Source of the DNA: UBA1952 sp965246765
GTDB lineage: Bacteria; Bacteroidota; Bacteroidia; Chitinophagales; Chitinophagaceae
NCBI GenBank assembly: GCA_965246765.1
Contig: CBDFFJ010000007.1
Span: forward strand, 124,001-188,000
Length of the DNA: 64,000 nt
Direction: 5' to 3'
The first letter of the stretch is position 1, and each line of letters starts with the position of its first letter. Position numbers and translations under genes: made by a program. This document shows positions 43,052-52,186 of this stretch, one piece after another. The notes beneath the pieces were generated by a model. That model was not told where the DNA came from. It saw only the letters and a program-made list of their open reading frames with translations, and did not search any database.

Positions 43052-45679
43052 CTATGCAGGCTGGCGCAACTCATCAAAAGCCTTGTCGCAAACCCTGTGG
43101 AGATTTGCGATAAGTGCCGGCAGCTTGTCGGCATTGCCCGCGCCGCCGGCCGTCTGCTCTATCAGAAATATGGCGCTCCAGTCTTCCTTCACACCCATGT
43201 AGGTGAGCTGAGGTTTCAGCGAGTGCGCTGCAATCTTAATTGCTGCCAGATCGCGTGCCGCAAGGGCATTGTCAATATTCTGTAGCAGCCTTGGGGCATT
43301 TTCAAGAAACATGCCGATGTACTTGTCCATCTTGTCGGCCTTGCCGCCGGTAAACTGCCGCAGAAATGCGCGGTCGGTGATGCGGTCCGGCAGGGACGGC
43401 TGCGCCGGTGGCGCGGCAGGTGGAGATACGGGCTCGTCAGGACGGGCGCCCCCACCCTGCAGCATGGCGCTCATCTTCTGGAGCAGCTCTTCCGTTTTAA
43501 ATGGCTTGGATACATACGCATTCATTCCCGCTTTCAGGTATTGCTGCACGTCTTCCTGCAGCACATTTGCCGTCATTGCTATGATTTTTACGTCGCGGGC
43601 GGGCGGGCCGAGACTTGTGCGGATGGCGCGGGTAGCGGCCACACCGTCCATGACCGGCATCTGGATATCCATCAGCACAACGTCGTAGTGCCCGGCACCA
43701 ACTTTCTCAACCGCCTCGCGGCCATTCACGGCTACGTCGATGGATATGCCCGGCGCTATCTCGTTCAGGGTATCTTCTGCTACCATGCGGTTGAATTCGT
43801 TGTCCTCTACAAGCAGAATCTTCGCTTGCTTAAGCGCTTTTATTACCGGTTCAGAAAGAACGGTACTGTCGTTTTTGTCCTGTAGCTCTTCCCCGATAGT
43901 TATCGGCAGCACTACCGAGAAGGTGGTGCCGTGGCCGAGTTCGCTTTCCACAGAGATGTCGCCGCCCATCAGGTTTGCAAGCTGCTTTGAGATGGTGAGC
44001 CCCAGCCCGGTGCCGCCAAACTTGCGTGCAGTATCCGTACCGGCCTGCGTGAATGACTCAAAAATGGAATCTACATAGCTGGAGGCAATGCCGATGCCGG
44101 TGTCTTTCACGTCAAAGCGTAGCCTGCTGATGCCATCCTGACTGTCCAGATGAACGGCGCTTACTGCTACGGCTCCTTTCTCAGTAAACTTAATCGCGTT
44201 GCCTGTGAGGTTGATCAGGATCTGGCTGATGCGCGTTGGATCGCCGACCAGGCTGTCGTGGATAGCCGGGTCAATGTGAAACAGCAGCTGCAGGCCTTTT
44301 TCTTCCGCCTTAAGCAGCAGCATATCGCGCACGCCTTGCACAATGCCGCTCAGTGAAAACGGCGTTTGCTCAATAATGATCTTGCCCGCTTCTATCTTAC
44401 TCAGATCAAGAATGTCGTTGATGATGACCAACAGGTTGTCGGCGCTTTGGCTGATGGCATTGAGGTAGCGCAGCTGATGCGGTTGAGGGTCTTTTGTAAG
44501 GAGCAATCGCGTCATGCCCACAATTGCGTTCATCGGCGTGCGGATTTCGTGGCTCATGTTGGCCATAAACTGCTGCTTGAGCGCTGCCGTCTTTTCAGCC
44601 ACTTCCTTTTCCTTTTGCGCAAGCTCTATCTGCTGGCGCGTCTGGAGGTTGCGAAGCTTATTAAAGGTCGTTTGCTGAAAGATGTCTTCCTTAATCCGTT
44701 CATAAGCCTTAAGGTGATCAAACGCTTTGGGAATGTCACCCATCTCATCGTAAAGCATGGAGAGCAGCTCATGCACGCTCATAATATCGTGACGGCGGCT
44801 GTACTCACTGGCCAGGCGGAATGCGCCTTCTAAGTACACCTTACTCTTACGGTAAGCTCCCTCATCCATGCAAAGCCTGCCGAGGTAGTAATTACAGGTG
44901 ATCTGAACCTCTACATCGCCAAGATCTTCAGATGCCTTCAGTGCGGCCAGCAGGCATCGCTCTGATTCCTCAAGCCGGCCCATCTTATAATAGACCTTGC
45001 CCTGCCCGCTGATGGCCAGGTCTTCCAGAACAGTGCCTTCGGAGGCAAGCTCCAGATTTTCCTGAAAATAACGGAGGGCCTCATCATACTGCTCCAGCTT
45101 GAAGTAGATGTTGCCGAGTATCTGATAGAGGCTTGTGAGCCGGTGTGTATCGTTGGCGCGCTCAAATGTGGGCACGCAGCGGAGGGCAAAGCCCAAGGCA
45201 TTCTCGTAATCGCTCAGATCATAATGCACGTAAGCGATGGAGGAGAGATTCACCGCCTGCGCCACCTCGTCGCCGAGGGTCTCATTGATTGCGAGGGCAT
45301 TTTCAAAGAAATTCAGCGCCGTAGCCAGGTCGCCGCGGTCGCGGTAGATGTAGCCGAAGTTGTTGCGCACACGCGCTTCAAGCGGCTTGTTTCTGGTTTC
45401 CTTCGCAATGCCGTATGCATTCTGGAGAATCTCCAGCCCTTCGTCGTACAGGCCCTGCCGCCAATAGCACCAGCCTTTCAGGTTCAGGCCACGACCTTCT
45501 CCAAGCGCATACTTTTCCGCGCGTGAGCGCTCAATAATATCGTCTGCCATGTGAATGGCGCGCTCCACATCAAAGTTGCGCACCTCCATGGTGATGTCCA
45601 CGAGGGTATCTATGCGCTCGCGCTCGGTGCTGAGCACGTCAAAATCCTTGTAGAGCTGTTTGAGCCGTTGGCTGTCCAT
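43052..45679 (-). CDS. Soluble hybrid histidine kinase with TPR, receiver and HPt domains
   Basis: An 875-residue protein from the ATG at 45677-45679 (MDSQRLKQLYKDFD); the open frame extends another 500 bp upstream, but that part is antisense to the next gene. Domains: about seven TPR units (residues 20-335), a coiled coil, HisKA with phospho-His377 (MSHEIRTPMNAIVGMTRLL), HATPase (DTGIGIASSYVDSIFESF, FGGTGLGLTISK), receiver with Asp671 (LMDIQMPVMDG) and C-terminal HPt with His819 (AAHSLKPQ). No signal peptide or membrane segment was seen, so it should be cytosolic and sense through the TPRs. Phosphate would run His to Asp to HPt, perhaps on to the receiver protein next door. It is divergent from the membrane histidine kinase gene. 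Confidence 0.92.
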   Translation of the reverse strand: MDSQRLKQLYKDFDVLSTERERIDTLVDITMEVRNFDVERAIHMADDIIERSRAEKYALGEGRGLNLKGWCYWRQGLYDEGLEILQNAYGIAKETRNKPLEARVRNNFGYIYRDRGDLATALNFFENALAINETLGDEVAQAVNLSSIAYVHYDLSDYENALGFALRCVPTFERANDTHRLTSLYQILGNIYFKLEQYDEALRYFQENLELASEGTVLEDLAISGQGKVYYKMGRLEESERCLLAALKASEDLGDVEVQITCNYYLGRLCMDEGAYRKSKVYLEGAFRLASEYSRRHDIMSVHELLSMLYDEMGDIPKAFDHLKAYERIKEDIFQQTTFNKLRNLQTRQQIELAQKEKEVAEKTAALKQQFMANMSHEIRTPMNAIVGMTRLLLTKDPQPHQLRYLNAISQSADNLLVIINDILDLSKIEAGKIIIEQTPFSLSGIVQGVRDMLLLKAEEKGLQLLFHIDPAIHDSLVGDPTRISQILINLTGNAIKFTEKGAVAVSAVHLDSQDGISRLRFDVKDTGIGIASSYVDSIFESFTQAGTDTARKFGGTGLGLTISKQLANLMGGDISVESELGHGTTFSVVLPITIGEELQDKNDSTVLSEPVIKALKQAKILLVEDNEFNRMVAEDTLNEIAPGISIDVAVNGREAVEKVGAGHYDVVLMDIQMPVMDGVAATRAIRTSLGPPARDVKIIAMTANVLQEDVQQYLKAGMNAYVSKPFKTEELLQKMSAMLQGGGARPDEPVSPPAAPPAQPSLPDRITDRAFLRQFTGGKADKMDKYIGMFLENAPRLLQNIDNALAARDLAAIKIAAHSLKPQLTYMGVKEDWSAIFLIEQTAGGAGNADKLPALIANLHRVCDKAFDELRQPA

Positions 45680-45825
45680 GAGGGAAAAATTACGGCGGAA
45701 ATACTGAATATTTATTTGAGCTGTGCCTTTTGTCGCATTCAGATAGCTGCTACCGCACAGAGCAAACCAGCCGCCAAGGATAAAATTTCCCTTGGCTTTG
45801 GCAGCCCATTCGGCCTGCGCCCAGT

Positions 45826-45833
45826 TACTTTTG
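45826..45833 (+). promoter_or_regulatory. Possible -7 box (TACTTTTG) for the membrane histidine kinase
   Basis: TACTTTTG fits TAnnTTTG and ends 6 bp before the ATG at 45840, so the transcript would be nearly leaderless. A TTTG at 45797-45800 is a possible -33 element, though the 25-bp spacing is long. Confidence 0.35.
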
Positions 45834-45839
45834 TAAGGC

Positions 45840-47138
45840 ATGAAGCGCGTATTCCCACTGATCGTCTTACTCATTACGCTTTCCGTGCTGGGCATCCTCT
45901 TTATCCAGATGCAATGGATTAAGAACGCCGTGCAGATCAAGAAAGACCAGTTTACGCAAAGCCGGCAAAAGAGCCTGGTGGAAATCCGGGAGAAAAGCGA
46001 CGAGCTTTTTTTGAAAAAGCGCGGCGAAAGCACCGGCACCTTTCTCGTGAACAATGCGGCCAAAAAGCGGGTGCTGGAGCGGGAATTTACGGTGCAGGTC
46101 TTTACGCCAGAAGAGATGCACGACATTATTGAGCAGACACTTCGCGCAAATAATATCAAGCAGTCATTTGAGTATTCCGTCACCAATATTTTCAGATACT
46201 CAATCCTCTACTCCGACGGCTTCAAGGACGAAAATCTCGCAGACGCATATACACTTCCACTTACCAGCGGCAATGCCACTCAGCAGGAGACGCTCCATGT
46301 GTTTATCCGGGAACCCAAAAACTACCTGTTTGAGCAGCTTGGCTGGATGATCCTGCTCTCTTTCGCGCTGACCACCATCATTGTCGCGGCCTTTGCACTG
46401 ACCGTCCGCACCTTATTCAACCAGAAGAAGCTGTCCGAAATCAAAAGCGACTTCATTAATAACATGACGCATGAGTTGAAGACGCCGCTTGCGACAATCA
46501 GTCTGGCGGTTGATGCCCTTACCAATGAGCGCGTGATCCGCGATGAAGACAAGATCCGCTATTACAGCGGCATGATCAAGGACGAAAACAAGCGGATGAA
46601 CAAGCAGGTAGAAACTATTCTGCAGGCAGCCCGCATTGAGCGCCAGGAAATAACGCTCAACAGGACTGTGCTTGACGTGCACGCCCTTATCCGGAGCACA
46701 GCAGACAACCTTGCATTGCAGATCAACGAAAAGCACGGCACGCTGAGCCTGAACCTGAAAGCGACGCGCCACCTCATCAACGGCGACGAGGTGCATATTT
46801 CCAATATCGTCTTCAACCTGCTGGACAATGCAATGAAATATTCAAAGGATCCGATACGCATTGATATAGAGACGGGCAACAGCGGCAACATGCTGGCCAT
46901 TCGTGTGCGTGATAATGGCATAGGCATGAATAAGGAAACGCAGGCGCGGATTTTTGAGAAGTTCTACCGGGCTCATACAGGAAATATCCACGATGTAAAG
47001 GGCTTTGGCCTTGGACTCAGCTATGTAAAAGCTATGGTAGATGCCCACGGCGGCCGCGTGCGTGTGGAAAGCGCTCCCGGAAAGGGAAGCACATTTATCG
47101 TGCTTTTACCTACAGCCGTAAATAGCAATCGCATTTAA
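45840..47138 (+). CDS. Membrane sensor histidine kinase
   Basis: A 432-residue protein. Two membrane spans (about 5-23 and 163-187) enclose a periplasmic or sensory domain of about 135 residues with no family I recognise. Then HisKA with phospho-His211 (NMTHELKTPLATISLAVDAL) and HATPase_c: N box FNLLDNAMKYS, G1 VRDNGIGMNK, F box IFEKFYR, G2 GFGLGLSYVK. The cognate regulator is not adjacent: downstream is a sigma factor and upstream a divergent hybrid kinase. It is likely an orphan kinase whose partner is elsewhere. Confidence 0.94.
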   Translation: MKRVFPLIVLLITLSVLGILFIQMQWIKNAVQIKKDQFTQSRQKSLVEIREKSDELFLKKRGESTGTFLVNNAAKKRVLEREFTVQVFTPEEMHDIIEQTLRANNIKQSFEYSVTNIFRYSILYSDGFKDENLADAYTLPLTSGNATQQETLHVFIREPKNYLFEQLGWMILLSFALTTIIVAAFALTVRTLFNQKKLSEIKSDFINNMTHELKTPLATISLAVDALTNERVIRDEDKIRYYSGMIKDENKRMNKQVETILQAARIERQEITLNRTVLDVHALIRSTADNLALQINEKHGTLSLNLKATRHLINGDEVHISNIVFNLLDNAMKYSKDPIRIDIETGNSGNMLAIRVRDNGIGMNKETQARIFEKFYRAHTGNIHDVKGFGLGLSYVKAMVDAHGGRVRVESAPGKGSTFIVLLPTAVNSNRI

Positions 47139-47224
47139 ATGCATACAAGGACTTAGAAAAAATGTTTGCTGCCGGCTAACAAACATTGCCAGAGCGCCGT
47201 CCTTAAAAGGGACAACATCCCCCT

Positions 47225-47845
47225 GTGGCGATATCAGCGCTTAACTATAATCATCCTTTGGCGGTTCAAGGCAAATACATCCCTGCGGCTAATGCCGGCG
47301 CGTCCGCGCAGAAAGAGGGATTGCACATGTTGATAGCCGCGTGCCTTCGCAATGAGCGAAGCGCCCAGCGCCGCATGTACGACACCTATGCCGCTACGAT
47401 CTATGGCATGATCCGCCGCTATACGGAAGACGATGCAAAAGCACAGGACATTCAAAGCGAGGCCTTCTGCAGAATATTTTCCAGGCTGTCGCAATACCGG
47501 TTTGAGGGTGCTTTTGAGGGTTGGATGCGCAGGATCACCGTGCACGCGGTTGCCGACTATTTCCGCCGCAACCGGCCTGCCGATGTAGCGCTGAACGAAA
47601 CTACGGAAGACCTGATCCAGAGCCAGGGGGCAAACGGACTGTCGGGTCTGTCCTATAAAGAGCTGCTGATGATGATTCACAGCCTGCCGGCAACCCAGCG
47701 CACAGTTTTTAACCTGTTCGTGTTTGAAGAATATCCACATAAAGAAATAGCCGCCTTATTAAGCATTACTGAAAACAACAGCCGCTGGCACCTGAATGAC
47801 GCCCGCCGCCGCCTTAAAGAAAAAATAGCAGCCAGCAACCGTTAA
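47225..47845 (+). CDS. ECF-type RNA polymerase sigma factor
   Basis: A 206-residue sigma-70 family protein. The frame starts at GTG (47225); an internal ATG (MLIAACLRNE) about 100 bp later is a possible true start, since conserved region 2 begins there (RRMYDTYAATIYGMIRRY, DIQSEAFCRIFSRL). Region 4 ends the protein: SLPATQRTVFNLFVFEEYPH, IAALLSITENNSRWHLNDAR, the typical Bacteroidota ECF form. The next gene starts 2 bp after its stop and encodes a protein with an anti-sigma-like N-terminus, so the two likely form a sigma/anti-sigma pair. Confidence 0.9.
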   Translation: MAISALNYNHPLAVQGKYIPAANAGASAQKEGLHMLIAACLRNERSAQRRMYDTYAATIYGMIRRYTEDDAKAQDIQSEAFCRIFSRLSQYRFEGAFEGWMRRITVHAVADYFRRNRPADVALNETTEDLIQSQGANGLSGLSYKELLMMIHSLPATQRTVFNLFVFEEYPHKEIAALLSITENNSRWHLNDARRRLKEKIAASNR

Positions 47846-47847
47846 CC

Positions 47848-49695
47848 ATGGAAGAGCAGCAAAGAAATATTGACGAGGTTTTCCGGCAGTCGCTCGGCGA
47901 TTACCGCGAAGCGCCCCCCGGTGACGCCTGGCAGCATATTGCCCGCAGACTGGATGAGGAGAAAGGCCGCCGCGCATTTCTGCGCTGGCCCTGGGTTGTG
48001 CTGTCGCTGCTGCTGATCATCGGCGGTGGAGGGATGGTTGCCAGGCTGAACCGGCATGCACGCGTTGAAGCGGAGCAACGTCAACCTAACCCGATATCAA
48101 AAAGAATCAGTCAGCCGGCAGCGGCACAGCAGATAGTGACCAGCGAAGCATCACCGGCGCCGACACTAGTCCCACCGGCGAAGCCAGGCCTGGCGGCGCA
48201 ACGGCATTACCAGCCCCGATCCGCTACGGTAAAAGAAGCCTCTGTAATGCGCGCCGGGGTTGTGCAATCAGCACCCGAAGCAATAGCATCTGCGGCCAGA
48301 CCGACTCCCGCGCCTGTGAGCTCGCCGGCCATGAGGCCCATGCCGGCGTCTGTCTCCGAAGCAGCCGAGCGCAGTGCCGAGACGCAGCTGCAATCTGAAG
48401 ATATTCCTGCCATAGCGCAAGCGCAACGCGGCGGGACGCTCCCTGTAAGCTCAGGCAGCCAACATGCTTTAACGCAGAACGGCGTATCCGCTTTGCCAAG
48501 ACTGTCAGTTGGCAAACGGGTTGAAGGGACGCCGGCACCCGTGGCAGTTCAAGACCACCCGGCAACGGAATTGCCTGCTGAGCCAATAGCGGCCCTTGAG
48601 CCCGGCACATCAGCCCTGCGTTTGGACAATGACGCGCAGGTAAAAACTCCAAGGGAACTCGCGTTATTGCCGGTGCCGCTGAGCGCAGCGACACTACCTG
48701 TTACGGATGAAGGCCGGGATGCGGCGCCGCTCGCAGGCATAGAGGCTAAGGCCGCTCCGGTGCTTATCGCCTCGGAAAGCCGCATCATATATCCGCTTAC
48801 AATAGCCGCTGAACAATCGCACGCTAAAAGCATGGTTCCTGATCGTGCTATACCTACGCCTGTACAGCCGGATGTGCCTGTGAAAGTGAAGGTTCGGCAG
48901 TCATTGCCGCTTTCGCTTACCGCGCTGGCTGCTTTTGAATCTGCGCTGAGCGCGCCTGTCCAGACACGTTACAGCGCAGCCATGAAGCTGCTTTGGCATA
49001 TCAATAATCAGATTGCCATCGGGCTGCAGCCTGCTTTCCGGTTTGGCAACCTGAGCAACATTTCTCTCAGCCGGGATATTGGATATCAACGCAGCAGCAT
49101 TCGTGTTGATTCCACGCATTCCGCCGAGGCATCCCCATCGGTATTCAACTCCTTAGACACGATTTACAGCTATGTGATCCGCGAGACGTTTGACAGCATC
49201 GTGGTAAAGGGCATCACTGCCGGCGGGCCATTCTGGGAGCTAGAATTGCCGCTTCTGATGCAGGTGAAGATTGGGAAAGGCGCTTACATTTACGGTGGGC
49301 CTTCCCTAAACTTTGGCGGCAGGCTGTCAATCAACTCAGGCGCCGCAACGGAAACTTTCACTGTAAACCGGAAAGATTCAATAGCACAGTCTATCCCTAT
49401 TCCGGGAGCCGGTTTTGATAGCTATTTCGGGAGATCGTCGTTGCAGCCATACAGCAATGTAAAAGCAGCGGAGTCTGTTTCGGATGAGGCGCAGGCCGTT
49501 CGCCTGGGCTATCTGATCGGGGTTGGCTACGCCTGGAGCCGGTTGGTTGCTGAGGCCAGCATACACCAACAGCTTTCCGGCTACAAAACGGCGGCAGCGC
49601 CCGTGCAGAACGTATATGCCAATCCATCCCTGCGCGTGAGCCTGGGATACCGCCTGTTTGCACCTAAGCAAAAAACGCCCGGGCCGATAGAGTAA
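47848..49695 (+). CDS. Anti-sigma-like N-terminus, membrane span and C-terminal barrel fusion
   Basis: A 615-residue protein. The first 40 residues (NIDEVFRQSLGDYREAPPGD and WQHIARRLDEEK) resemble the short cytoplasmic segment that opens many Bacteroidota anti-sigma/OM hybrid proteins. A membrane span (about 47-64; WVVLSLLLIIGGGGMVA) follows, then a very Ala/Pro-rich linker of about 270 residues. From about residue 350 the sequence becomes beta-rich and barrel-like (QIAIGLQPAFRFGNLSNISL, YIYGGPSLNFGGRLSI, final SLRVSLGYRLF). Such a layout could span the periplasm. It is 2 bp from the sigma gene, so I infer it controls that sigma factor. Direct evidence of sigma binding is absent. Confidence 0.65.
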   Translation: MEEQQRNIDEVFRQSLGDYREAPPGDAWQHIARRLDEEKGRRAFLRWPWVVLSLLLIIGGGGMVARLNRHARVEAEQRQPNPISKRISQPAAAQQIVTSEASPAPTLVPPAKPGLAAQRHYQPRSATVKEASVMRAGVVQSAPEAIASAARPTPAPVSSPAMRPMPASVSEAAERSAETQLQSEDIPAIAQAQRGGTLPVSSGSQHALTQNGVSALPRLSVGKRVEGTPAPVAVQDHPATELPAEPIAALEPGTSALRLDNDAQVKTPRELALLPVPLSAATLPVTDEGRDAAPLAGIEAKAAPVLIASESRIIYPLTIAAEQSHAKSMVPDRAIPTPVQPDVPVKVKVRQSLPLSLTALAAFESALSAPVQTRYSAAMKLLWHINNQIAIGLQPAFRFGNLSNISLSRDIGYQRSSIRVDSTHSAEASPSVFNSLDTIYSYVIRETFDSIVVKGITAGGPFWELELPLLMQVKIGKGAYIYGGPSLNFGGRLSINSGAATETFTVNRKDSIAQSIPIPGAGFDSYFGRSSLQPYSNVKAAESVSDEAQAVRLGYLIGVGYAWSRLVAEASIHQQLSGYKTAAAPVQNVYANPSLRVSLGYRLFAPKQKTPGPIE

Positions 49696-49814
49696 AAGAA
49701 TCACGACAATCCTAACATTTCAACAAGTGCCGCGGTCATTTACGGCATGAGGATGTTTTACGCGATACTTTCGTGTCATTCACAAACTCAGATTTGTAAA
49801 TTTTCAATAAGCAC

Positions 49815-51068
49815 ATGAACCGGTTAGCACTTATTATCCTCGGCCTATCACTTATAGCAGTCTCCGCCAAAGCCGCTACAATAACCGGCACAGTATCAAA
49901 TACCGTTACGGCGCCGGTGGCAAACCAAAAGGTGTATGCCTATGATTCCCTGATCAATCACACAGACAGCGCCATTACCAATGCTACAGGCGTGTATGCC
50001 ATTACGCTTTCCGCGGCGGTAACGTCCGGCCATCCCTTGCGGGTCTTCACCACTTCCTGCGGTATTCAGAAAACTAACTACTATACCTACACCGGCGCCA
50101 ACATCACCAACTCCAATTTCTTGATATGCGGAGGTTCCTTCACCCTTTACGGAACGGTGAGTCTCGGCGGGATAGCCAATAATGGCCTTGCGCGTCTTTA
50201 TCTCATTCAGCAACTGATAGACACGACAGTTTCTCCATATGACACAACGCTTACGGCTATTGACTCTTTTACGACGGCAGGTATCGGGGGCACCTTTAGT
50301 AATACATACAGTGCAATGCCCGGCGGCAGGCTGCTGTTAAAGGCTGCCCTGCTGAGTTCGCATCCGGCATATGCGTCTTATCTACCGACCTATTACACAT
50401 CGTCGCTGGTGTGGAGCAATGCAGCTTCGCTCTCATCTGCCAACTTTGCCAGCACTGCTACCAATATCAATATGGTGGCCGGCAGCAATCCGGGCGGGTC
50501 GGGCTTTGTGAGCGGCTCTGTGTTGCTGGGCGCAAATAAGGCTGCCGCCATCGGCGACCCATTGCCGGGCAGAATACTGATTCTTACGACGGGCGCTAAC
50601 GTAGCGGTTAAGCATGTTTATTCGGATGCTGCCGGCAAGTTTACTATCAGCGGCCTGACGGCAGGCACCTACAAGATTTTCGGCGACGCGCTTGGCAAGC
50701 TAAATCCGGCGCTGACCTTTACGCTCACCGCTACCAAGCCTAATATTACCGGGATTATTTTTGAAGAGAACACCCGGAAGTTTGAGGGCCACTTCGCCAC
50801 TACGACAGGCATCAACAGCGCAACGCTAAGCGGCGTCGGCGTTTTCCCTAATCCCGTGGGCAATCAGCTTTCCATCTCCGGCCTCAACGGCGTAGGTGGT
50901 GATAAGACCGTGGTTCTGCGCGACATGAAAGGCTCAGTGCTCCTTACACAACATTTTGCCAACGGCCAGCTTGTGGAAGTAGGCACCGCGGGTCTGCCGG
51001 CAGGCATCTATCTCCTCCAGCTGCGGACTGAGGCCGGCGCCGCCAGTTTCCGCGTAGCGAAACAGTAG
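49815..51068 (+). CDS. Type IX secretion cargo protein
   Basis: A 417-residue exported protein with a signal peptide (MNRLALIILGLSLIAVSAKA). The N-terminal half has a carboxypeptidase-regulatory/SpaA-like repeat (ATITGTVSNTVTAPVANQKV, YAYDSL) and a second similar unit near residue 235 (GSVLLGANKAAAIGDPLPGR, then AGKFTISGLTAGTYKIF). The C-terminus is a T9SS type A sorting domain (VFPNPVGNQLSI, LPAGIYLLQLRT). Function unknown; likely a surface or released protein. It is preceded by 119 bp without a gene; TACTTTCG near 49765 is a one-mismatch -7 box candidate. A terminator follows. Confidence 0.82.
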   Translation: MNRLALIILGLSLIAVSAKAATITGTVSNTVTAPVANQKVYAYDSLINHTDSAITNATGVYAITLSAAVTSGHPLRVFTTSCGIQKTNYYTYTGANITNSNFLICGGSFTLYGTVSLGGIANNGLARLYLIQQLIDTTVSPYDTTLTAIDSFTTAGIGGTFSNTYSAMPGGRLLLKAALLSSHPAYASYLPTYYTSSLVWSNAASLSSANFASTATNINMVAGSNPGGSGFVSGSVLLGANKAAAIGDPLPGRILILTTGANVAVKHVYSDAAGKFTISGLTAGTYKIFGDALGKLNPALTFTLTATKPNITGIIFEENTRKFEGHFATTTGINSATLSGVGVFPNPVGNQLSISGLNGVGGDKTVVLRDMKGSVLLTQHFANGQLVEVGTAGLPAGIYLLQLRTEAGAASFRVAKQ

Positions 51069-51089
51069 TCTTATTCAAGTTTAATATAG

Positions 51090-51122
51090 AGGCTGCATCC
51101 AAGAAAGATGCAGCCTTTTTTT
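51090..51122 (+). terminator. Terminator after the T9SS protein
   Basis: AGGCTGCATC, a 7-nt loop CAAGAAA and GATGCAGCCT followed by TTTTTT. An in-frame TTG of the next gene falls in its T-tract, another reason to choose the later ATG there. Confidence 0.9.
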
Positions 51123-51153
51123 GTCGCGAATAGCCATAGTTTTGATTGCGTTG

Positions 51154-52179
51154 ATGGAGCTTATCATTACAGATATCCGCGAAGAAAACAGAGACGTAAA
51201 GACATTTTTGCTGATGCCTTCGGACGGTAGTTGGCTCCCGTACGAGGCAGGCCAGTTTCTGACCTTTCCGATCGCTACTCCCGGCAATGAGCAGCGCAGG
51301 TCTTATTCGCTTTCCAGCGCACCTGGTATAGACGCCCTTCCGGCCATCACAGTAAAGCGTATTGAAAACGGCCTGATGTCGCGCATGCTCATAGACAAGG
51401 CGCGGCCGGGCGACCGCCTGCAATGTGCAGGCGGCGCAAGCGGCTTGTTCACCCTTCCTCAAACCCTGAATCAGATAGAGGCAGTATGGCTGTTTGCCGC
51501 CGGCATCGGCATTACGCCGATTTTCTCGCTCCTGAAAAAACTCATGGCGCAGCCCGGCCCTCAGGCTACCCTGCTGTATAGCAACCGGGATGCCGGGTCA
51601 ACAGTTTTTCTGGGTTTATTAAGAGCGTTGGGGCAAACATATTCGTCCCGGCTGCGCGTCATTCATTTATGGAGCAGCGCCAAGGATCTCCGCCGGGCAA
51701 GGTTGTCAAAAGAGTCTTTCCCGATCCTGCGCGAAGCGTATCTGCACAGTGATCCGGCGAAGACACTTTGCTACATCTGTGGTCCGGGCCCGTATATGTG
51801 GCTATTGCGGCTCCTGCTGCAGGATGCGGGTGTTCCGGCGTCACAGGTACGGCAGGAAATGTTTATGGTCACTAATGATCTGCCGCGGCGACTTCCTTTA
51901 GACAAAGGGAATCACCGGATAAATGTGCGCATCGGAGCACAACACTTCAGCTTTCTGAATGCCTATCCGGACAGCATACTCAGCAGCGCCAAAGCAGCGG
52001 GCATCACACTTCCATACAGCTGCGAAGCGGGGCAATGCGGCAGCTGCACCGCGATATGCACCGCCGGCAAGGTCTGGATGAGCTATGACGAGGTGCTGAC
52101 TGACCGGGACATCGACGCCGGGCGCGTGCTGACCTGCACGGGCCACGCGGTTGATGGCGATGTGACCCTTCATTATTAA
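51154..52179 (+). CDS. FAD/2Fe-2S oxidoreductase (PaaE/ferredoxin-NADP reductase-like)
   Basis: A 341-residue protein from the ATG at 51154 (MELIITDIRE). Order of domains: FAD-binding barrel with RRSYSLSSAPG (about 47-57), NAD(P)-binding domain (WLFAAGIGITPIFSLLKK, CYICGPGPYMW) and a C-terminal plant-type 2Fe-2S ferredoxin domain with CEAGQCGSCTAIC and the later LTCTG cysteine. Such proteins pass electrons from NAD(P)H to a mono-oxygenase, reductase or another partner (PaaE in phenylacetyl-CoA epoxidation is one case). No partner gene is adjacent, so the acceptor is unknown. It is convergent with the small barrel gene. Confidence 0.9.
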   Translation: MELIITDIREENRDVKTFLLMPSDGSWLPYEAGQFLTFPIATPGNEQRRSYSLSSAPGIDALPAITVKRIENGLMSRMLIDKARPGDRLQCAGGASGLFTLPQTLNQIEAVWLFAAGIGITPIFSLLKKLMAQPGPQATLLYSNRDAGSTVFLGLLRALGQTYSSRLRVIHLWSSAKDLRRARLSKESFPILREAYLHSDPAKTLCYICGPGPYMWLLRLLLQDAGVPASQVRQEMFMVTNDLPRRLPLDKGNHRINVRIGAQHFSFLNAYPDSILSSAKAAGITLPYSCEAGQCGSCTAICTAGKVWMSYDEVLTDRDIDAGRVLTCTGHAVDGDVTLHY

Positions 52180-52186
52180 GCCGCCC

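Noticed and set aside
45680..46186. N-terminal extension of the hybrid histidine kinase frame (1044 residues)
   Set aside because: The extra residues are antisense to the membrane kinase gene and look non-protein-like; the ATG at 45679 gives a normal TPR N-terminus.
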